From an uncultured Oxalobacteraceae bacterium (lineage in GTDB: Bacteria; Pseudomonadota; Gammaproteobacteria; Burkholderiales; Burkholderiaceae_D), in the NCBI GenBank assembly GCA_903862415.1, contig CAIOYD010000002.1, positions 1 to 47,236 on the forward strand: a stretch of 47,236 nt of DNA, given 5' to 3'. This document shows positions 25,881 to 35,263 of this stretch, one piece after another. The position numbers were made by a program, and so were the translations under genes. Within the stretch, counting starts at the first letter, position 1. Every line of letters starts with the position of its first letter. Under the pieces are notes generated by a model that saw only the letters and a list, made by a program, of their open reading frames with translations, was not told the origin of the DNA and ran no database searches.

Positions 25881-27365
25881 CTATGGATGATTGAGAGATT
25901 GCCACAACAGTAAAGCGGCATAGCCGCGCCATGGTGACCAGGGTTGCGCCTGCAACAGTAACTGTGCCTGACTGATTTTATCTACACCGTCGGATGCTGC
26001 CGCTTTTTGCAATCCCAGGTCGCCAGCCGGGAACGCATCCGGATAGCGCAGCGCACGCAAGGCAATGTATTGCGCCGTCCATTCGCCAATGCCGCGCACC
26101 ATTTTCATTTGCGCTGTGGCCTGTTCCAGTGTCGTTCCCGGTGTCATTTCCAAGCCACCTTGAGCTGCAAACTGCGCCATGGCGACGATGGTGGCAGCGC
26201 GACTGTGTGGCATGCCCAGACTGGCAATTTGTTCGACTGGAATCGCGGCCAAAGCCGCTGCGTAAGGAAAGTGATGTGTCAGACCGGGAAAAGGACTTTC
26301 GACCGCTGTGCCAAACTGACGCACCAATCTGGCCGCTAAGGTGCTGGCTCCGGCCACACTGATCTGTTGACCGAGCACGGCACGGATGGCTAATTCAAAC
26401 GGTTCAAACGCACCCGCGACCCGCAATCCGGGCGTGCGCCGGATCTGGTTTGCCATCAGCGGATCCGCAATCAGATGTTCTTCAATACTGACCGGATTGG
26501 CATCCAGATCAAACAGTTGCCGAACCCGTGCCAGCAGCGGCATTAACACCGGCGTCAGGCTGGCCGCAACCTGCACTTGCAGTTGATGCTCCTGCGGTAA
26601 ATGACTGACGCTGATCCAGCCTTCGAGGGTTGCTTGTTGATGGGGCAGTCGCACCGTGCGCAGATACGTCTGGGTTGTCGGCGTGATGGCTTCGACACCC
26701 TTGATCAGTCTGGCAGCCAGATAGTCACACAGACTGTTCCAGGCCAGCGGTGGGCGGTAAGCTAGTCGCAACGTAATTTCATCATTGCCTGCAGAGTTGC
26801 GTCGCAATCCACCCGGGGCCAGACCGTAACGACTTAAAAACAGCGCATTAAAACGTCGCACACTGCCAAAACCGGCTGCAAAAGCCAGTTCTGTCATGGG
26901 CAGGCTGGTTTCCTGCAGCAGTTTTTTGGCAAACAGCAATCGCGTCGTCTGAGCCAGTTCTATCGGCGAGATACCAAAATGTTGTTGCAGTAAGCGCTGC
27001 AACTGGCGCGCGGACAGGCCTGCCTGTTGTGCCAGGGTAGTCATATTTCCTCCCTGATTGAGTGCGCCGGCGGCAATTTTTTGCCAGATGCCATACGCCA
27101 GATTGGATTGCAGCGCATAGGGAGCCAACTCCGGACGGCAGCGCAAGCATGGTCGAAAACCGGCTGCTTCAGCCGCGCTGGCATGCGGATAGAAACTGCA
27201 GGAAGAGGGTCGCGGTGTTTTGGCACGGCACACGGGTCGGCAATAAATCCCGGTGCTGGCGACACCAACAAAAAATTCGCCGTCAAAACGACTGTCGCGC
27301 GCGCACAGCACCCGGTAACAATGAGTGTGATCCAAACTGGCAGTGGTGGCGGGAGTGGTTTGCAT
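25881..27365 (-). CDS. Ada-AlkA fusion: methylphosphotriester sensor/AraC regulator plus 3-methyladenine glycosylase
   Basis: The 494-residue protein joins three modules. An Ada zinc domain carries Cys42, Cys46, Cys73 and Cys76 (YCRPVC, CLRC). An AraC-type helix-turn-helix pair spans about 90-190. An AlkA-like DNA glycosylase has an HhH-GPD core, GIGEWTAQYIALRALRYPD and catalytic Asp449 (AGDLG). In Ada, methylation of the first cysteine turns the protein into an activator; AlkA excises alkylated bases. The fusion would sense damage, switch on transcription, and repair. The C-terminal methyltransferase of E. coli Ada is missing and replaced by AlkA; ogt follows. Confidence 0.93.
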   Translation of the reverse strand: MQTTPATTASLDHTHCYRVLCARDSRFDGEFFVGVASTGIYCRPVCRAKTPRPSSCSFYPHASAAEAAGFRPCLRCRPELAPYALQSNLAYGIWQKIAAGALNQGGNMTTLAQQAGLSARQLQRLLQQHFGISPIELAQTTRLLFAKKLLQETSLPMTELAFAAGFGSVRRFNALFLSRYGLAPGGLRRNSAGNDEITLRLAYRPPLAWNSLCDYLAARLIKGVEAITPTTQTYLRTVRLPHQQATLEGWISVSHLPQEHQLQVQVAASLTPVLMPLLARVRQLFDLDANPVSIEEHLIADPLMANQIRRTPGLRVAGAFEPFELAIRAVLGQQISVAGASTLAARLVRQFGTAVESPFPGLTHHFPYAAALAAIPVEQIASLGMPHSRAATIVAMAQFAAQGGLEMTPGTTLEQATAQMKMVRGIGEWTAQYIALRALRYPDAFPAGDLGLQKAAASDGVDKISQAQLLLQAQPWSPWRGYAALLLWQSLNHP

Positions 27366-27674
27366 GCCGCATTAGAACGCAGCGGCGGCATACTTGTCTA
27401 GCCATTTTCGGACATGTTAGTGGCTCATGGGAACCTGCGCTGCAAAAGCCGAGCAATTTCCCGCAAAAATACTATGATGAAACCACGGGCTAGTAAAAAC
27501 ACCTGTGCAGTCATGAATAGCGCTGTTATCCGCTTAATCAGACATGCCCGATAGAAACGGTTTTATACCTTTTTATTGCAATAATGGATGTAAAGTGGCC
27601 TTAAATAGCGTCTTTTGATTAAATTTCTGCAATTTTTGCAGTAAAACGGGGGGTAAAAATGTTAAAATTGTCGG
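27366..27674. promoter_or_regulatory. Divergent promoter region between Ada-AlkA and yqgE
   Basis: This 309-base gap separates two outward-reading genes and must contain both promoters. A small inverted repeat, CTGCAA-TTT-TTGCAG (27627-27641), lies just before a G-run that ends in GGGGGG and an ATG at 27659. I found no unambiguous -35/-10 pair and no certain Ada box. The part next to the Ada start has a GCCGC/GCGGC inverted repeat. Confidence 0.45.
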
Positions 27675-28331
27675 ATGACGCAGCATTCTTACTCATATCA
27701 AATTTCTACCGAACCGGGTCAACAGCCGGGTTCATTGTTCCATGATAAATTCATGTCGTTAGCTGAACTGGACCTCGCAGATCATTTTTTGATCGCCATG
27801 CCATCGGTAAAAGATCCGATGTTTGGCGGCACGGTGATCTACATGTGCGAACATAATGAGCGCGGTGCTCTCGGAGTGATCATCAATAAACCAACCGACA
27901 TGAACGTTGAAACCCTGTTTCAGCGCATCCATATCGATATTACCAACACACCGGAAACCTGTTCAGAAACTAAAAAACTGGTCATGTTTGGCGGTCCGGT
28001 ACAGGATGATCGCGGCTTTGTGCTGCACTTGCCTATGGGTGATTATACTTCGACCATCCATATCAGCGATCAGGTGTCGTTTACCACTTCCCGCGATGTG
28101 CTCGATGCCGTCGCTCAGGGGCGCGGACCCAAGCGACTGCTCGTGAGTGTGGGTTATGCTGGCTGGGGTGCCGGTCAGCTGGAAGACGAAATCCTGCGCA
28201 ATGACTGGCTTACCGTGCCCGCCGATCCAGCCATTATTTTTGAATTGCCGATAGAATTGCGACTGGCCGCAGCCATTAAATTACTGGGATTTGATCCCCT
28301 GATGCTTTCCGGCGAGGCCGGGCATGCTTAG
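27675..28331 (+). CDS. YqgE/AlgH family protein
   Basis: The frame gives 218 residues. The conserved part starts ADHFLIAMPSVKDPMF and includes YMCEHNERGALGVIINKP, FGGPVQDDRGFVLH and the GYAGWGAGQLEDEI signature. The function of YqgE is unsettled; the Pseudomonas name AlgH refers to alginate regulation. Start choice is uncertain: ATG 27675 has no ribosome-binding site, while ATG 27753 would give 192 residues, closer to the family length. The gene heads the yqgE-ruvX-pyrR-pyrBC' run typical of betaproteobacteria. Confidence 0.9.
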   Translation: MTQHSYSYQISTEPGQQPGSLFHDKFMSLAELDLADHFLIAMPSVKDPMFGGTVIYMCEHNERGALGVIINKPTDMNVETLFQRIHIDITNTPETCSETKKLVMFGGPVQDDRGFVLHLPMGDYTSTIHISDQVSFTTSRDVLDAVAQGRGPKRLLVSVGYAGWGAGQLEDEILRNDWLTVPADPAIIFELPIELRLAAAIKLLGFDPLMLSGEAGHA

Positions 28332-28382
28332 TGCCGGATTTATTTTTCCATCGACAGATACCTTTTTTTCAGGAATGATGCG

Positions 28383-28769
28383 TTGACTGCCAGCACTCTG
28401 ATCGCTTTTGATTTTGGTACTAAACGCATCGGTGTGGCTGTCGGCAATACCTTCCTCAAACAGGCACAGGCACTGACCGTCATTACAGAAGCCGCCAATC
28501 AAGCCAAATTCGCCGCCATTGCTGCACTGATCTCAGAATGGCAGGTGAGTCATTGTGTGGTCGGCTTGCCCAGCCATCCGGATGGCACTGAACATGAAAT
28601 GACTCTGCGTTGTCGCCGTTTTGCCCATCAGCTCGAAGGTCGTCTGGGAGTGACGACAACACTGGTGGATGAGCGTTATACTTCGGCTGTGATTGCGGCC
28701 AGACGCGGTGAAGTCATCGACGCTCAGGCGGCAGCTCTGATCCTGCAACAGTATTTTGATGAAAACTGA
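28383..28769 (+). CDS. ruvX: Putative Holliday junction resolvase / pre-16S rRNA nuclease YqgF
   Basis: The 128-residue RNase H-fold protein has IAFDFGTKRIGVAVGN with first catalytic Asp10, LVDERYTS with the middle Glu, and IDAQAAALILQQYF with the last Asp. In E. coli it completes 16S rRNA 5' processing; a Holliday-junction activity has also been proposed. The start is TTG at 28383 with AGGA upstream; the nearby ATGATG is out of frame and closes after three codons. It is 6 bases ahead of pyrR. Confidence 0.93.
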   Translation: MTASTLIAFDFGTKRIGVAVGNTFLKQAQALTVITEAANQAKFAAIAALISEWQVSHCVVGLPSHPDGTEHEMTLRCRRFAHQLEGRLGVTTTLVDERYTSAVIAARRGEVIDAQAAALILQQYFDEN

Positions 28770-28775
28770 GAACCC

Positions 28776-29348
28776 ATGAAACCGCTACAGCAATTTGATG
28801 CAGAAGCTTTGTATCTGGAATTGGCCAGACAAATCAAAGCCGCCATCGTCAATCTTGATCGTGTCGCCATCGTCGGAATTTATTCCGGTGGTGCCTGGCT
28901 GGCCGAACGTCTGGTCAGTGACTGTCAGATCAGTAATTCGGTTGGTTATATTGACGTTTCCTTTTACCGTGATGATTACGCCCAAAAAGGATTGCATGCC
29001 GACGTCAAGCCCAGCCAGATTCCTTTTCCGGTCGATGGCGCAACAATTATTTTAGTCGATGATATTTTGTTCACTGGCCGCACTACACGGGCAGCCATCA
29101 ATGAATTATTTGACTATGGACGACCTGCGCAAATCCTCTTGGCCACTCTGGTCGACCGTGGTGGTCGTGAATTACCTTATGCGGCCGATTTTGTCGCGCA
29201 AACACTGACCCTGCCGACTAACCTTTCCCTCGCCCTGACACGGGAAGTAGCTGCAGATCAAACATCCCATCTGGTACTGAGTCTGGTTGATCTGAATGAT
29301 CAGGACAGTCAGGATGGCAACGATAACAGTCAACCTTCGGTGCTTTAA
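28776..29348 (+). CDS. pyrR: PyrR-like phosphoribosyltransferase
   Basis: The 190-residue type I phosphoribosyltransferase has the PRPP-binding loop [14 protein letters not shown] (94-107) and [14 protein letters not shown], both PyrR features. In Bacillus PyrR binds pyr mRNA to cause attenuation and is a weak uracil phosphoribosyltransferase. Here only 6 bases precede it and 5 separate it from pyrB, so no leader with an attenuator fits between these genes. It may act as the enzyme or act elsewhere. The tail after residue 165 is acidic and Gln/Asn/Asp-rich. Confidence 0.93.
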   Translation: MKPLQQFDAEALYLELARQIKAAIVNLDRVAIVGIYSGGAWLAERLVSDCQISNSVGYIDVSFYRDDYAQKGLHADVKPSQIPFPVDGATIILVDDILFTGRTTRAAINELFDYGRPAQILLATLVDRGGRELPYAADFVAQTLTLPTNLSLALTREVAADQTSHLVLSLVDLNDQDSQDGNDNSQPSVL

Positions 29349-29353
29349 TCACT

Positions 29354-30313
29354 ATGCATAATCCACAACTGAATCAACACGGTGAACTGCAGCATTTACT
29401 CACCACGGAAGGTTTGCCCAAAGCCGTTATTCATCACATTTTAGATACTGCCGAATCATTTGTTTCTATCGGTAATCGCGAAGTCAAAAAAGTACCGTTG
29501 ATGCGCGGTAAAAGTGTATTTAATCTGTTTTTTGAAAACTCGACCCGCACCCGTACCACTTTTGAAATCGCCGCCAAACGTCTCTCGGCCGACGTGATCA
29601 ATCTCAACATCGCGGCCTCCAGCACCAGCAAGGGTGAATCCCTGCTCGACACCATCGACAATCTGGCGGCCATGCACGCCGATATGTTTGTGGTTCGCCA
29701 TGCACAATCCGGAGCGCCGTACTTAATCGCCAAGCATTTACGTGATACCGGCCAAAACCATGTACATGTAGTCAATGCCGGTGATGGCCGTCATGCCCAT
29801 CCGACCCAGGGTTTGCTGGATATGTACACGATCCGGCATTACAAAAAAGATTTTTCCCAATTGCGGGTGGCAATTGTTGGCGATATTCTGCACAGTCGTG
29901 TGGCTCGTTCTGATATTCATGCGCTCACCACCCTGGGTGTGCCGGAAGTGCGCGCCATCGGACCGCGCACACTGCTACCCGGTGGGCTGGAACAGATGGG
30001 GGTGCGGGTATATACCGACATGAACGAAGGTCTTAAAGATGTCGACGTTATCATCACTCTGCGTCTACAAAACGAACGCATGAGCGGCGCGTTACTGCCC
30101 TCGGCACAGGAATTTTTCAAAAGCTATGGTCTCACGCCAGAACGCCTGGCACTGGCCAAACCCGATGCCATCGTGATGCATCCGGGGCCGATGAACCGCG
30201 GTGTGGAAATAGACTCGGCCGTGGCTGATGGTCCACAGGCAGTCATCCTGCCACAGGTGACCTTCGGGATTGCCGTGCGTATGGCAGTCATGAGTATTTT
30301 GGCGGGTAATTAA
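29354..30313 (+). CDS. pyrB: Aspartate carbamoyltransferase catalytic subunit
   Basis: The 319-residue protein has the carbamoyl-phosphate motif STRTRTTFE (63-71), the SKGESLLDT loop with Lys93, HPTQGLLD, and the aspartate-binding LRLQNER segment. It condenses carbamoyl phosphate and aspartate, the committed step of pyrimidine synthesis. The slightly long N-terminus and the linked pyrC' gene fit the class A enzymes in which PyrB works in a dodecamer with a dihydroorotase-like partner. No pyrI is present. Confidence 0.96.
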   Translation: MHNPQLNQHGELQHLLTTEGLPKAVIHHILDTAESFVSIGNREVKKVPLMRGKSVFNLFFENSTRTRTTFEIAAKRLSADVINLNIAASSTSKGESLLDTIDNLAAMHADMFVVRHAQSGAPYLIAKHLRDTGQNHVHVVNAGDGRHAHPTQGLLDMYTIRHYKKDFSQLRVAIVGDILHSRVARSDIHALTTLGVPEVRAIGPRTLLPGGLEQMGVRVYTDMNEGLKDVDVIITLRLQNERMSGALLPSAQEFFKSYGLTPERLALAKPDAIVMHPGPMNRGVEIDSAVADGPQAVILPQVTFGIAVRMAVMSILAGN

Positions 30314-30327
30314 AGGAAATCAGGTAA

Positions 30328-31605
30328 ATGAAATTACATATTAAAAATGGCCATCTGGTTGATCCTGCCAACGATATTGATGCGGCACATGATTTGTTTA
30401 TTTCCGCCGGTAAAATTATCGCTGTCGGCAGCGCCCCGGAAAATTTTGTCGCCGATCAAACCATCGACGCTACCGGGCTGACAGTGGTTCCCGGGTTGGT
30501 GGATTTGTGTGCCCGATTGCGTGAACCGGGCTACGAATACAAAGCCACACTGGATTCCGAATTGCGTGCCGCCGTACATGGTGGTGTGACGAGTCTGGTC
30601 TGCCCACCCGATACCGATCCGGTACTCGATGATTCCGGTGTCGTTGGTATGCTCAAACAGCGCGCCAAAGCGCGGCATCTGGCGCATGTCTATCCGCTGG
30701 GTGCGCTCACGCTGGGATTGCGTGGTCATGAATTAACCGAAATGGCGGCACTCACCGAAGCTGGTTGTATCGGCTTTTCTCAGACCGAGCACTTGATTGC
30801 TGACACCAACGTGTTGCTGCGGGCCATGCAATATGCCAAAACCTTTGGTTATACCGTCTGGCTGCGTCCGCAGGATGCCCATATCGGTATCGGTGGTGTG
30901 GCGCACAGCGGTCCCTTTGCTTCGCGACTGGGCCTGTCTGGCGTGCCGGTGATGGCAGAAACCATTGCTTTGCACACCATCTTTGAACTGCAGCGCGCTA
31001 CTGGTGCGCGGGTGCATTTGTGCCGCATATCCTCTGCTGCCGGAGTCGAATTAATTCGACTGGCCAAGCGCGAAGGGCTCGATGTCAGTTGTGATGTTGG
31101 TGCTCATCATCTGCATCTGTCCGATACCGACATTGGATTTTTTGATGCCAATGCCCGTTTAAGTCCACCGCTGCGTTCCGCCCGCGACCGTGATGCCTTG
31201 CGATTGGCCGTGTTTGACGGCACCATTGATGCCATTTGTTCGGACCATACTCCGGTCGATGATGATGAAAAATTACACCCTTTTGCAGAAGCCTCAGCCG
31301 GCGCCTCCGGACTGGAATTGTTATTATCACTGGCGCTGAAATGGGCCGATGAAAACCATGTGAATCTGGCCATTGCGATTGCCCGCATTACCAGCGACCC
31401 CGCACGAGTTGCCGGAATCACTGCGGGTGCGCTGAGTGTCGGCAGCAGTGCCGATGTATGTATCTTTAATCCGTCAGCCGAATGGCTGGTCCAGGGAAGT
31501 GCTCTGGCCAGTCAGGGTAAACACACCCCATTTTTAAACTATAACCTGCCAGCGGTAGTGCATCACACCCTGGTAGCTGGACGTGTTGTTTACAGCCGGG
31601 ATTGA
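30328..31605 (+). CDS. pyrC': Dihydroorotase-like protein PyrC' (probably non-catalytic partner of PyrB)
   Basis: The 425-residue protein has the amidohydrolase fold with GLTVVPGLVDL at 50-60. Where active enzymes have D-x-H-x-H-L-R-E-P-G, this one reads D-L-C61-A-R63-L-R-E-P-G, so both metal-binding His residues of the HxH are gone. Other elements remain (AHHLHLSD, CSDHTPVDDDE). In Pseudomonas such PyrC' proteins are inactive but needed for assembly of active PyrB; the same role is inferred here. A true dihydroorotase should be encoded elsewhere. It lies 14 bases after pyrB, and its stop is 5 bases before the plsC-like ATG. Confidence 0.9.
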   Translation: MKLHIKNGHLVDPANDIDAAHDLFISAGKIIAVGSAPENFVADQTIDATGLTVVPGLVDLCARLREPGYEYKATLDSELRAAVHGGVTSLVCPPDTDPVLDDSGVVGMLKQRAKARHLAHVYPLGALTLGLRGHELTEMAALTEAGCIGFSQTEHLIADTNVLLRAMQYAKTFGYTVWLRPQDAHIGIGGVAHSGPFASRLGLSGVPVMAETIALHTIFELQRATGARVHLCRISSAAGVELIRLAKREGLDVSCDVGAHHLHLSDTDIGFFDANARLSPPLRSARDRDALRLAVFDGTIDAICSDHTPVDDDEKLHPFAEASAGASGLELLLSLALKWADENHVNLAIAIARITSDPARVAGITAGALSVGSSADVCIFNPSAEWLVQGSALASQGKHTPFLNYNLPAVVHHTLVAGRVVYSRD

Positions 31606-31610
31606 GCAGC

Positions 31611-32351
31611 ATGTTAATTAAATTACGTTATTATTTTCAGATTTCTCTGGTTTTTTTGCATCTCATTCGTGGATTATGCATTTGCGGCATGCTGTTTCCA
31701 TGGTTGGATAAAGCCGCCAAAAAAGATCGCATTCAAATTTGGTCGCAACAGTTGCTGGCTATTTTTAATGTGCGGGTAAAAATGAATCTGGCTAATCTTT
31801 CCGGCGGAACGGTGATCATTTCCAATCATGTTTCCTGGCTGGATATTTTTGTCATTAACAGTGTCAGCCCCTGTCGTTTTGTCGCCAAATCCGATATTCG
31901 TTCCTGGCCCATGTTGGGTTGGTTAGCCGAGCAGGCTGGCACCATTTATATTTCCCGAGGCAGTAAATCGGACGTCAAGCGCATCTATAAACATTTGATC
32001 GATCAGATCGAAGCTGGCGAGCGGGTAGCTTTTTTCCCCGAAGGCACAACGGCTGAGCAGGGCAGCTTGTTGCCGTTCCATGCCAATCTGTTTGAAGCTG
32101 CCATTCATGCCAAAGTACCGGTGCAACCGATCGCGTTGCGCTATCTCAATGCAGCTGGCAGCTTACATCTGGCGGTTGATTTTGTCGGTGACATGACCTT
32201 TGCTGCCAGTATGGACAATATCCTGCGTGGCGGTGAAGTTATCGTCGAATTACAAAGTCTCGACCCTATCCCAACCGAGGGTTGCCACCGCCGTGAACTG
32301 GCCGCAGTGGCAAGACAGTCGGTGGCACGGGCGTTGCAGGTTGAAATTTGA
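31611..32351 (+). CDS. Lysophospholipid acyltransferase (PlsC-like)
   Basis: The 246-residue protein has an N-terminal membrane segment and the acyltransferase box SNHVSWLD (His73, Asp78). FFPEGTT then supplies the second motif. It would acylate a lysophospholipid such as 1-acyl-glycerol-3-phosphate at the inner membrane. ATG 31611 is taken as the start; a TTG three codons earlier overlaps the pyrC' stop. In Burkholderiales this acyltransferase commonly follows the pyr genes. It is unclear whether it is the main PlsC or an accessory enzyme. Confidence 0.9.
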   Translation: MLIKLRYYFQISLVFLHLIRGLCICGMLFPWLDKAAKKDRIQIWSQQLLAIFNVRVKMNLANLSGGTVIISNHVSWLDIFVINSVSPCRFVAKSDIRSWPMLGWLAEQAGTIYISRGSKSDVKRIYKHLIDQIEAGERVAFFPEGTTAEQGSLLPFHANLFEAAIHAKVPVQPIALRYLNAAGSLHLAVDFVGDMTFAASMDNILRGGEVIVELQSLDPIPTEGCHRRELAAVARQSVARALQVEI

Positions 32352-32393
32352 ATTGTATTAGTCTGGACTAAGCAATATATTTACTTGGTTAAA

Positions 32394-33662
32394 TTACCCA
32401 ATAAAAATCGCCCGAAAATCATTCACATTCGTCCTTGTCGGCCCGGTGACAATCAGATCGCCAAGTGCACTGAAAAACCCATAACCATCATTATTGGCCA
32501 GCAACTTCTGCGCTGAGATGCCCAGACTTTCTGCTTGTGCCAGACTGTCGGGCCCAAGCAGTGCACCGGCATTGTCTTCGGAGCCATCAATGCCGTCGGT
32601 ATCTGCAGCCAGAGCATACACTTCTGCACAGCCTTGCAAGCCCAGCGCCAGGCTGAGTAAAAATTCTGCATTCCGGCCACCACGACCATTACCGCGTACA
32701 GTGACCGTGGTTTCGCCACCGGACAGCAGCACACAGGGTTTGCTGAATGGCTGTCCATAGATGGCCACCTGACGGGCAATGGCGGCATGCATCAAACCGA
32801 CATCGCGTGCTTCACCTTCGACGTTGGCTGACAAAATATACGGGGTAATACCTTGTGAGCGCGCTGTGGCTGCCGCTGCTTCAAGTGCGATCTGGGCGCA
32901 GGTGATTATCTGATGACTGTTAGCGGCAAAACGGACGTCGCACGGTTTGGGTGTTTCCCCGGCACCGGATCGTAAGTGGAGTTCAATCGCGGGTGCAACC
33001 GGAATCGCGTATTTTTGCAATACCGCCCATGCTTGTTCGCAGGTGCTGGTATCCGGCAAGGTCGGGCCGCTGGCGATGACGGCGGCATCATCACCGGGCA
33101 CATCCGAAATCAGCAGGGTAACCACTCTGGCGGGAGCGCAGGCCAGGCCCAGACGTCCGCCTTTAATGGCGGAGAGATGTTTGCGTACGCAATTCATTTC
33201 GTTGATGGTAGCACCGCTTTTAAGTAATGCTTTATTGATCGCCTGCTTCTGTTCCAGCGTAATTCCTTCTGCAGGCAAGGTCAGCAAGGCTGAACCACCG
33301 CCGGAAATCAGGCACAGCACCAGATCGTCTTGAGTTAATCCGTGCACCATATCCAGAATCCGTACCGCTGCTTCTTTGCCAGCCTGATCCGGCACCGGAT
33401 GGGCGGCTTCTACCACTTCAATGTGTTGACAGCTGGCGCCGTGTCCATAGCGGGTAACCACCAGTCCGGACAATTTACCTTGCCAGTGTTGCTCCAATAC
33501 GTGTGCCATTTCTGCTGCTGCCTTGCCAGCACCGATAACAATCGTTCTGCCCTGTGACGGCGGCACGGGTAAATAGGCAGGCAAACATTGAGCTGCACTG
33601 GCAGCATTGACGGCGCTGTTAAACAAAGAGCGCAAAAAAAGGCGGGGATCAATTGGATTCAT
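32394..33662 (-). CDS. Glycerate 2-kinase, MOFRL family (GckA/TtuD-like)
   Basis: The 422-residue protein has an N-terminal DUF4147 domain with VIGAGKAAAEMAH and LCLISGGGSALL, and a C-terminal MOFRL domain with LLSGGETTVTVRGNGRGGRN and ALAADTDGIDGSEDNAGA. It phosphorylates D-glycerate to 2-phosphoglycerate. Older annotations call it hydroxypyruvate reductase, which the domain content does not support. It lies 10 bases downstream of gloB on the same strand; the upstream plsC-like gene is convergent. Confidence 0.92.
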   Translation of the reverse strand: MNPIDPRLFLRSLFNSAVNAASAAQCLPAYLPVPPSQGRTIVIGAGKAAAEMAHVLEQHWQGKLSGLVVTRYGHGASCQHIEVVEAAHPVPDQAGKEAAVRILDMVHGLTQDDLVLCLISGGGSALLTLPAEGITLEQKQAINKALLKSGATINEMNCVRKHLSAIKGGRLGLACAPARVVTLLISDVPGDDAAVIASGPTLPDTSTCEQAWAVLQKYAIPVAPAIELHLRSGAGETPKPCDVRFAANSHQIITCAQIALEAAAATARSQGITPYILSANVEGEARDVGLMHAAIARQVAIYGQPFSKPCVLLSGGETTVTVRGNGRGGRNAEFLLSLALGLQGCAEVYALAADTDGIDGSEDNAGALLGPDSLAQAESLGISAQKLLANNDGYGFFSALGDLIVTGPTRTNVNDFRAIFIG

Positions 33663-33672
33663 TATTGGCCAG

Positions 33673-34467
33673 TTAAAAGGAGTTTTTCCAGCTGCGCAAG
33701 GCAGTAAACACCTGCAGTGGATCAGGTTCTGAGGGCAGCCGTTTGAGACTGTGCAAATGCTGGATCAGCCCGGCAGAGTCGGTTCTTAAAAACGGATTAG
33801 TTTGCAACTCCAGACCCAGCAAGCTCGGAACTGTCGCCTGATTGTGTGCGCGCGCTTCCCGAACCTGTTCAAATCGACGTTGCAGGTTGGTATTGTCCGG
33901 TTCTGCCGCCAGCGCAAAGCGCAGGTTGGAGAGGGTATATTCATGGGCACAATAAATGGCTGTTTCAGCAGGCAGTGCGGCAATGGTTTGTAGTGACGCC
34001 AGCATCTGCGCCGGAGTACCTTCAAACAGTCGTCCACAGCCACCGGCAAACAGGGTGTCGCCACAAAACAGACTGGCCAATTCCGGACAGTACCAGGCAA
34101 GATGGCTGTTGGTATGGCCAGGAACTTCCAGAACGTGCAAACGTAGCGGCAGTTGTGGAAAATCGACGCTGTCGCCCTGTTGGCATCCATGAGTGATGGC
34201 AGCAATCCGGCCGTTTAGTTGATCGGCAAGAGCACCATAAACTGGAGTAGCCGGAAAGTGTCGCAACAATTCTGTCACTCCGCCGATATGGTCAGAATGG
34301 TGGTGTGTGAGTACAATGGCGCATAAATCCAGCTGATGTTGATTTAAATAAGCCAGAACTGGCGTAGCATCCCCGGGATCAACGATAATAGCGCTGCTGG
34401 TATTGTGAATTAACCAGAGGTAATTATCGGAAAATGCCGGTATGGCTTGAATCTGCAGGTTTTTCAT
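33673..34467 (-). CDS. gloB: Hydroxyacylglutathione hydrolase (glyoxalase II)
   Basis: The 264-residue metallo-beta-lactamase fold protein has THHHSDHIGG (His55, His57, Asp59, His60), a later HTNSH, LFCGDTLFAGGCGRLFEG and the C-terminal glutathione-contact region (CAHEYT, FALAAEPDN). It hydrolyses S-lactoylglutathione in methylglyoxal detoxification. ATG 34467 fits the family start MKNLQIQAIPAFSDNY. It is divergent from the methyltransferase gene, with only 12 bases between the two start codons, so their promoters must overlap the opposite genes. Confidence 0.95.
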   Translation of the reverse strand: MKNLQIQAIPAFSDNYLWLIHNTSSAIIVDPGDATPVLAYLNQHQLDLCAIVLTHHHSDHIGGVTELLRHFPATPVYGALADQLNGRIAAITHGCQQGDSVDFPQLPLRLHVLEVPGHTNSHLAWYCPELASLFCGDTLFAGGCGRLFEGTPAQMLASLQTIAALPAETAIYCAHEYTLSNLRFALAAEPDNTNLQRRFEQVREARAHNQATVPSLLGLELQTNPFLRTDSAGLIQHLHSLKRLPSEPDPLQVFTALRSWKNSF

Positions 34468-34479
34468 GGTGATGGGCGT

Positions 34480-35262
34480 ATGCAGGAAAAATTCAATCTC
34501 AACTGTAACATAGAGCAGGATAGCTGGCAGGACTGGCTCAGACAGCCGGCCGCTCACTATATCCGTGCCTGGGAACAAAGTCAGCTGGATAAATTAACCT
34601 GCGATATCTTTGGATTCAACGCGGTGCAGATCGGCATGCCGCACATGGATTGTCTGGCGGGTTCGCGCATGCCCAATCAATGGCTCACCAACACCGAGCT
34701 GCTGGCCAATCCGGCCCGCAAAATCACCCTGCTGCATGATCTGGAGGATTTGCCATTTGATACCCAGAGTCTGGATCTGGTGGTGTTGCCGCATGTGCTC
34801 GAATTTGCCGCTGAACCGCATCAGATTCTGCGCGAAGTCGAACGCGTTCTTATCCCCGAAGGCCGTCTGATTATCTGCGGCTTTAACAGCGCCAGCCTGT
34901 GGGGTGCGCGTCAGGCCGTAGGCAAACTAAGCGGCCATCATTTTTTGCCCCGCAGCGGTGAATTTATCAGCCTGCCGCGACTCAAGGACTGGCTCAAATT
35001 ATTAAACATGGAAGTTGATCGCGGCCATTTTGGCTGTTATGCTCCGCCCATCAATAATCCCAACTGGTTGCAGCGGTTTCAGTTTATTGAACAGGCCGGA
35101 CAGCGCTGGTGGCCGTATCTGGGCGCAGCGTATATTTTGCATGCCGTCAAACGAGTGAGGGGCATGCATCTCATCGGCCCGGTGTGGAAAAACAAAAAAA
35201 TTCGTGTGCCTAATGTGGTGCCGGTCACCAACCGTCATCATCCTCAACCTAAAACAAAATAA
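34480..35262 (+). CDS. YafS-like SAM-dependent methyltransferase domain protein
   Basis: The 260-residue protein carries a methyltransferase type-11 region centred on [19 protein letters not shown] (91-109), followed by [20 protein letters not shown], both typical of class I enzymes. The glycine-rich SAM motif I is degenerate ([10 protein letters not shown]). The gloB/yafS/rnhA neighbourhood is conserved from E. coli to betaproteobacteria. The substrate is unknown. The frame also opens at TTG 34447 inside gloB; ATG 34480 is preferred. It ends one base before the rnhA start. Confidence 0.87.
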   Translation: MQEKFNLNCNIEQDSWQDWLRQPAAHYIRAWEQSQLDKLTCDIFGFNAVQIGMPHMDCLAGSRMPNQWLTNTELLANPARKITLLHDLEDLPFDTQSLDLVVLPHVLEFAAEPHQILREVERVLIPEGRLIICGFNSASLWGARQAVGKLSGHHFLPRSGEFISLPRLKDWLKLLNMEVDRGHFGCYAPPINNPNWLQRFQFIEQAGQRWWPYLGAAYILHAVKRVRGMHLIGPVWKNKKIRVPNVVPVTNRHHPQPKTK

Positions 35263-35263
35263 T

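Noticed and set aside
32358-32371. TTAGTC-TG-GACTAA palindrome after the plsC-like gene as a terminator
   Set aside because: A two-base loop is too tight, and no T-tract follows.
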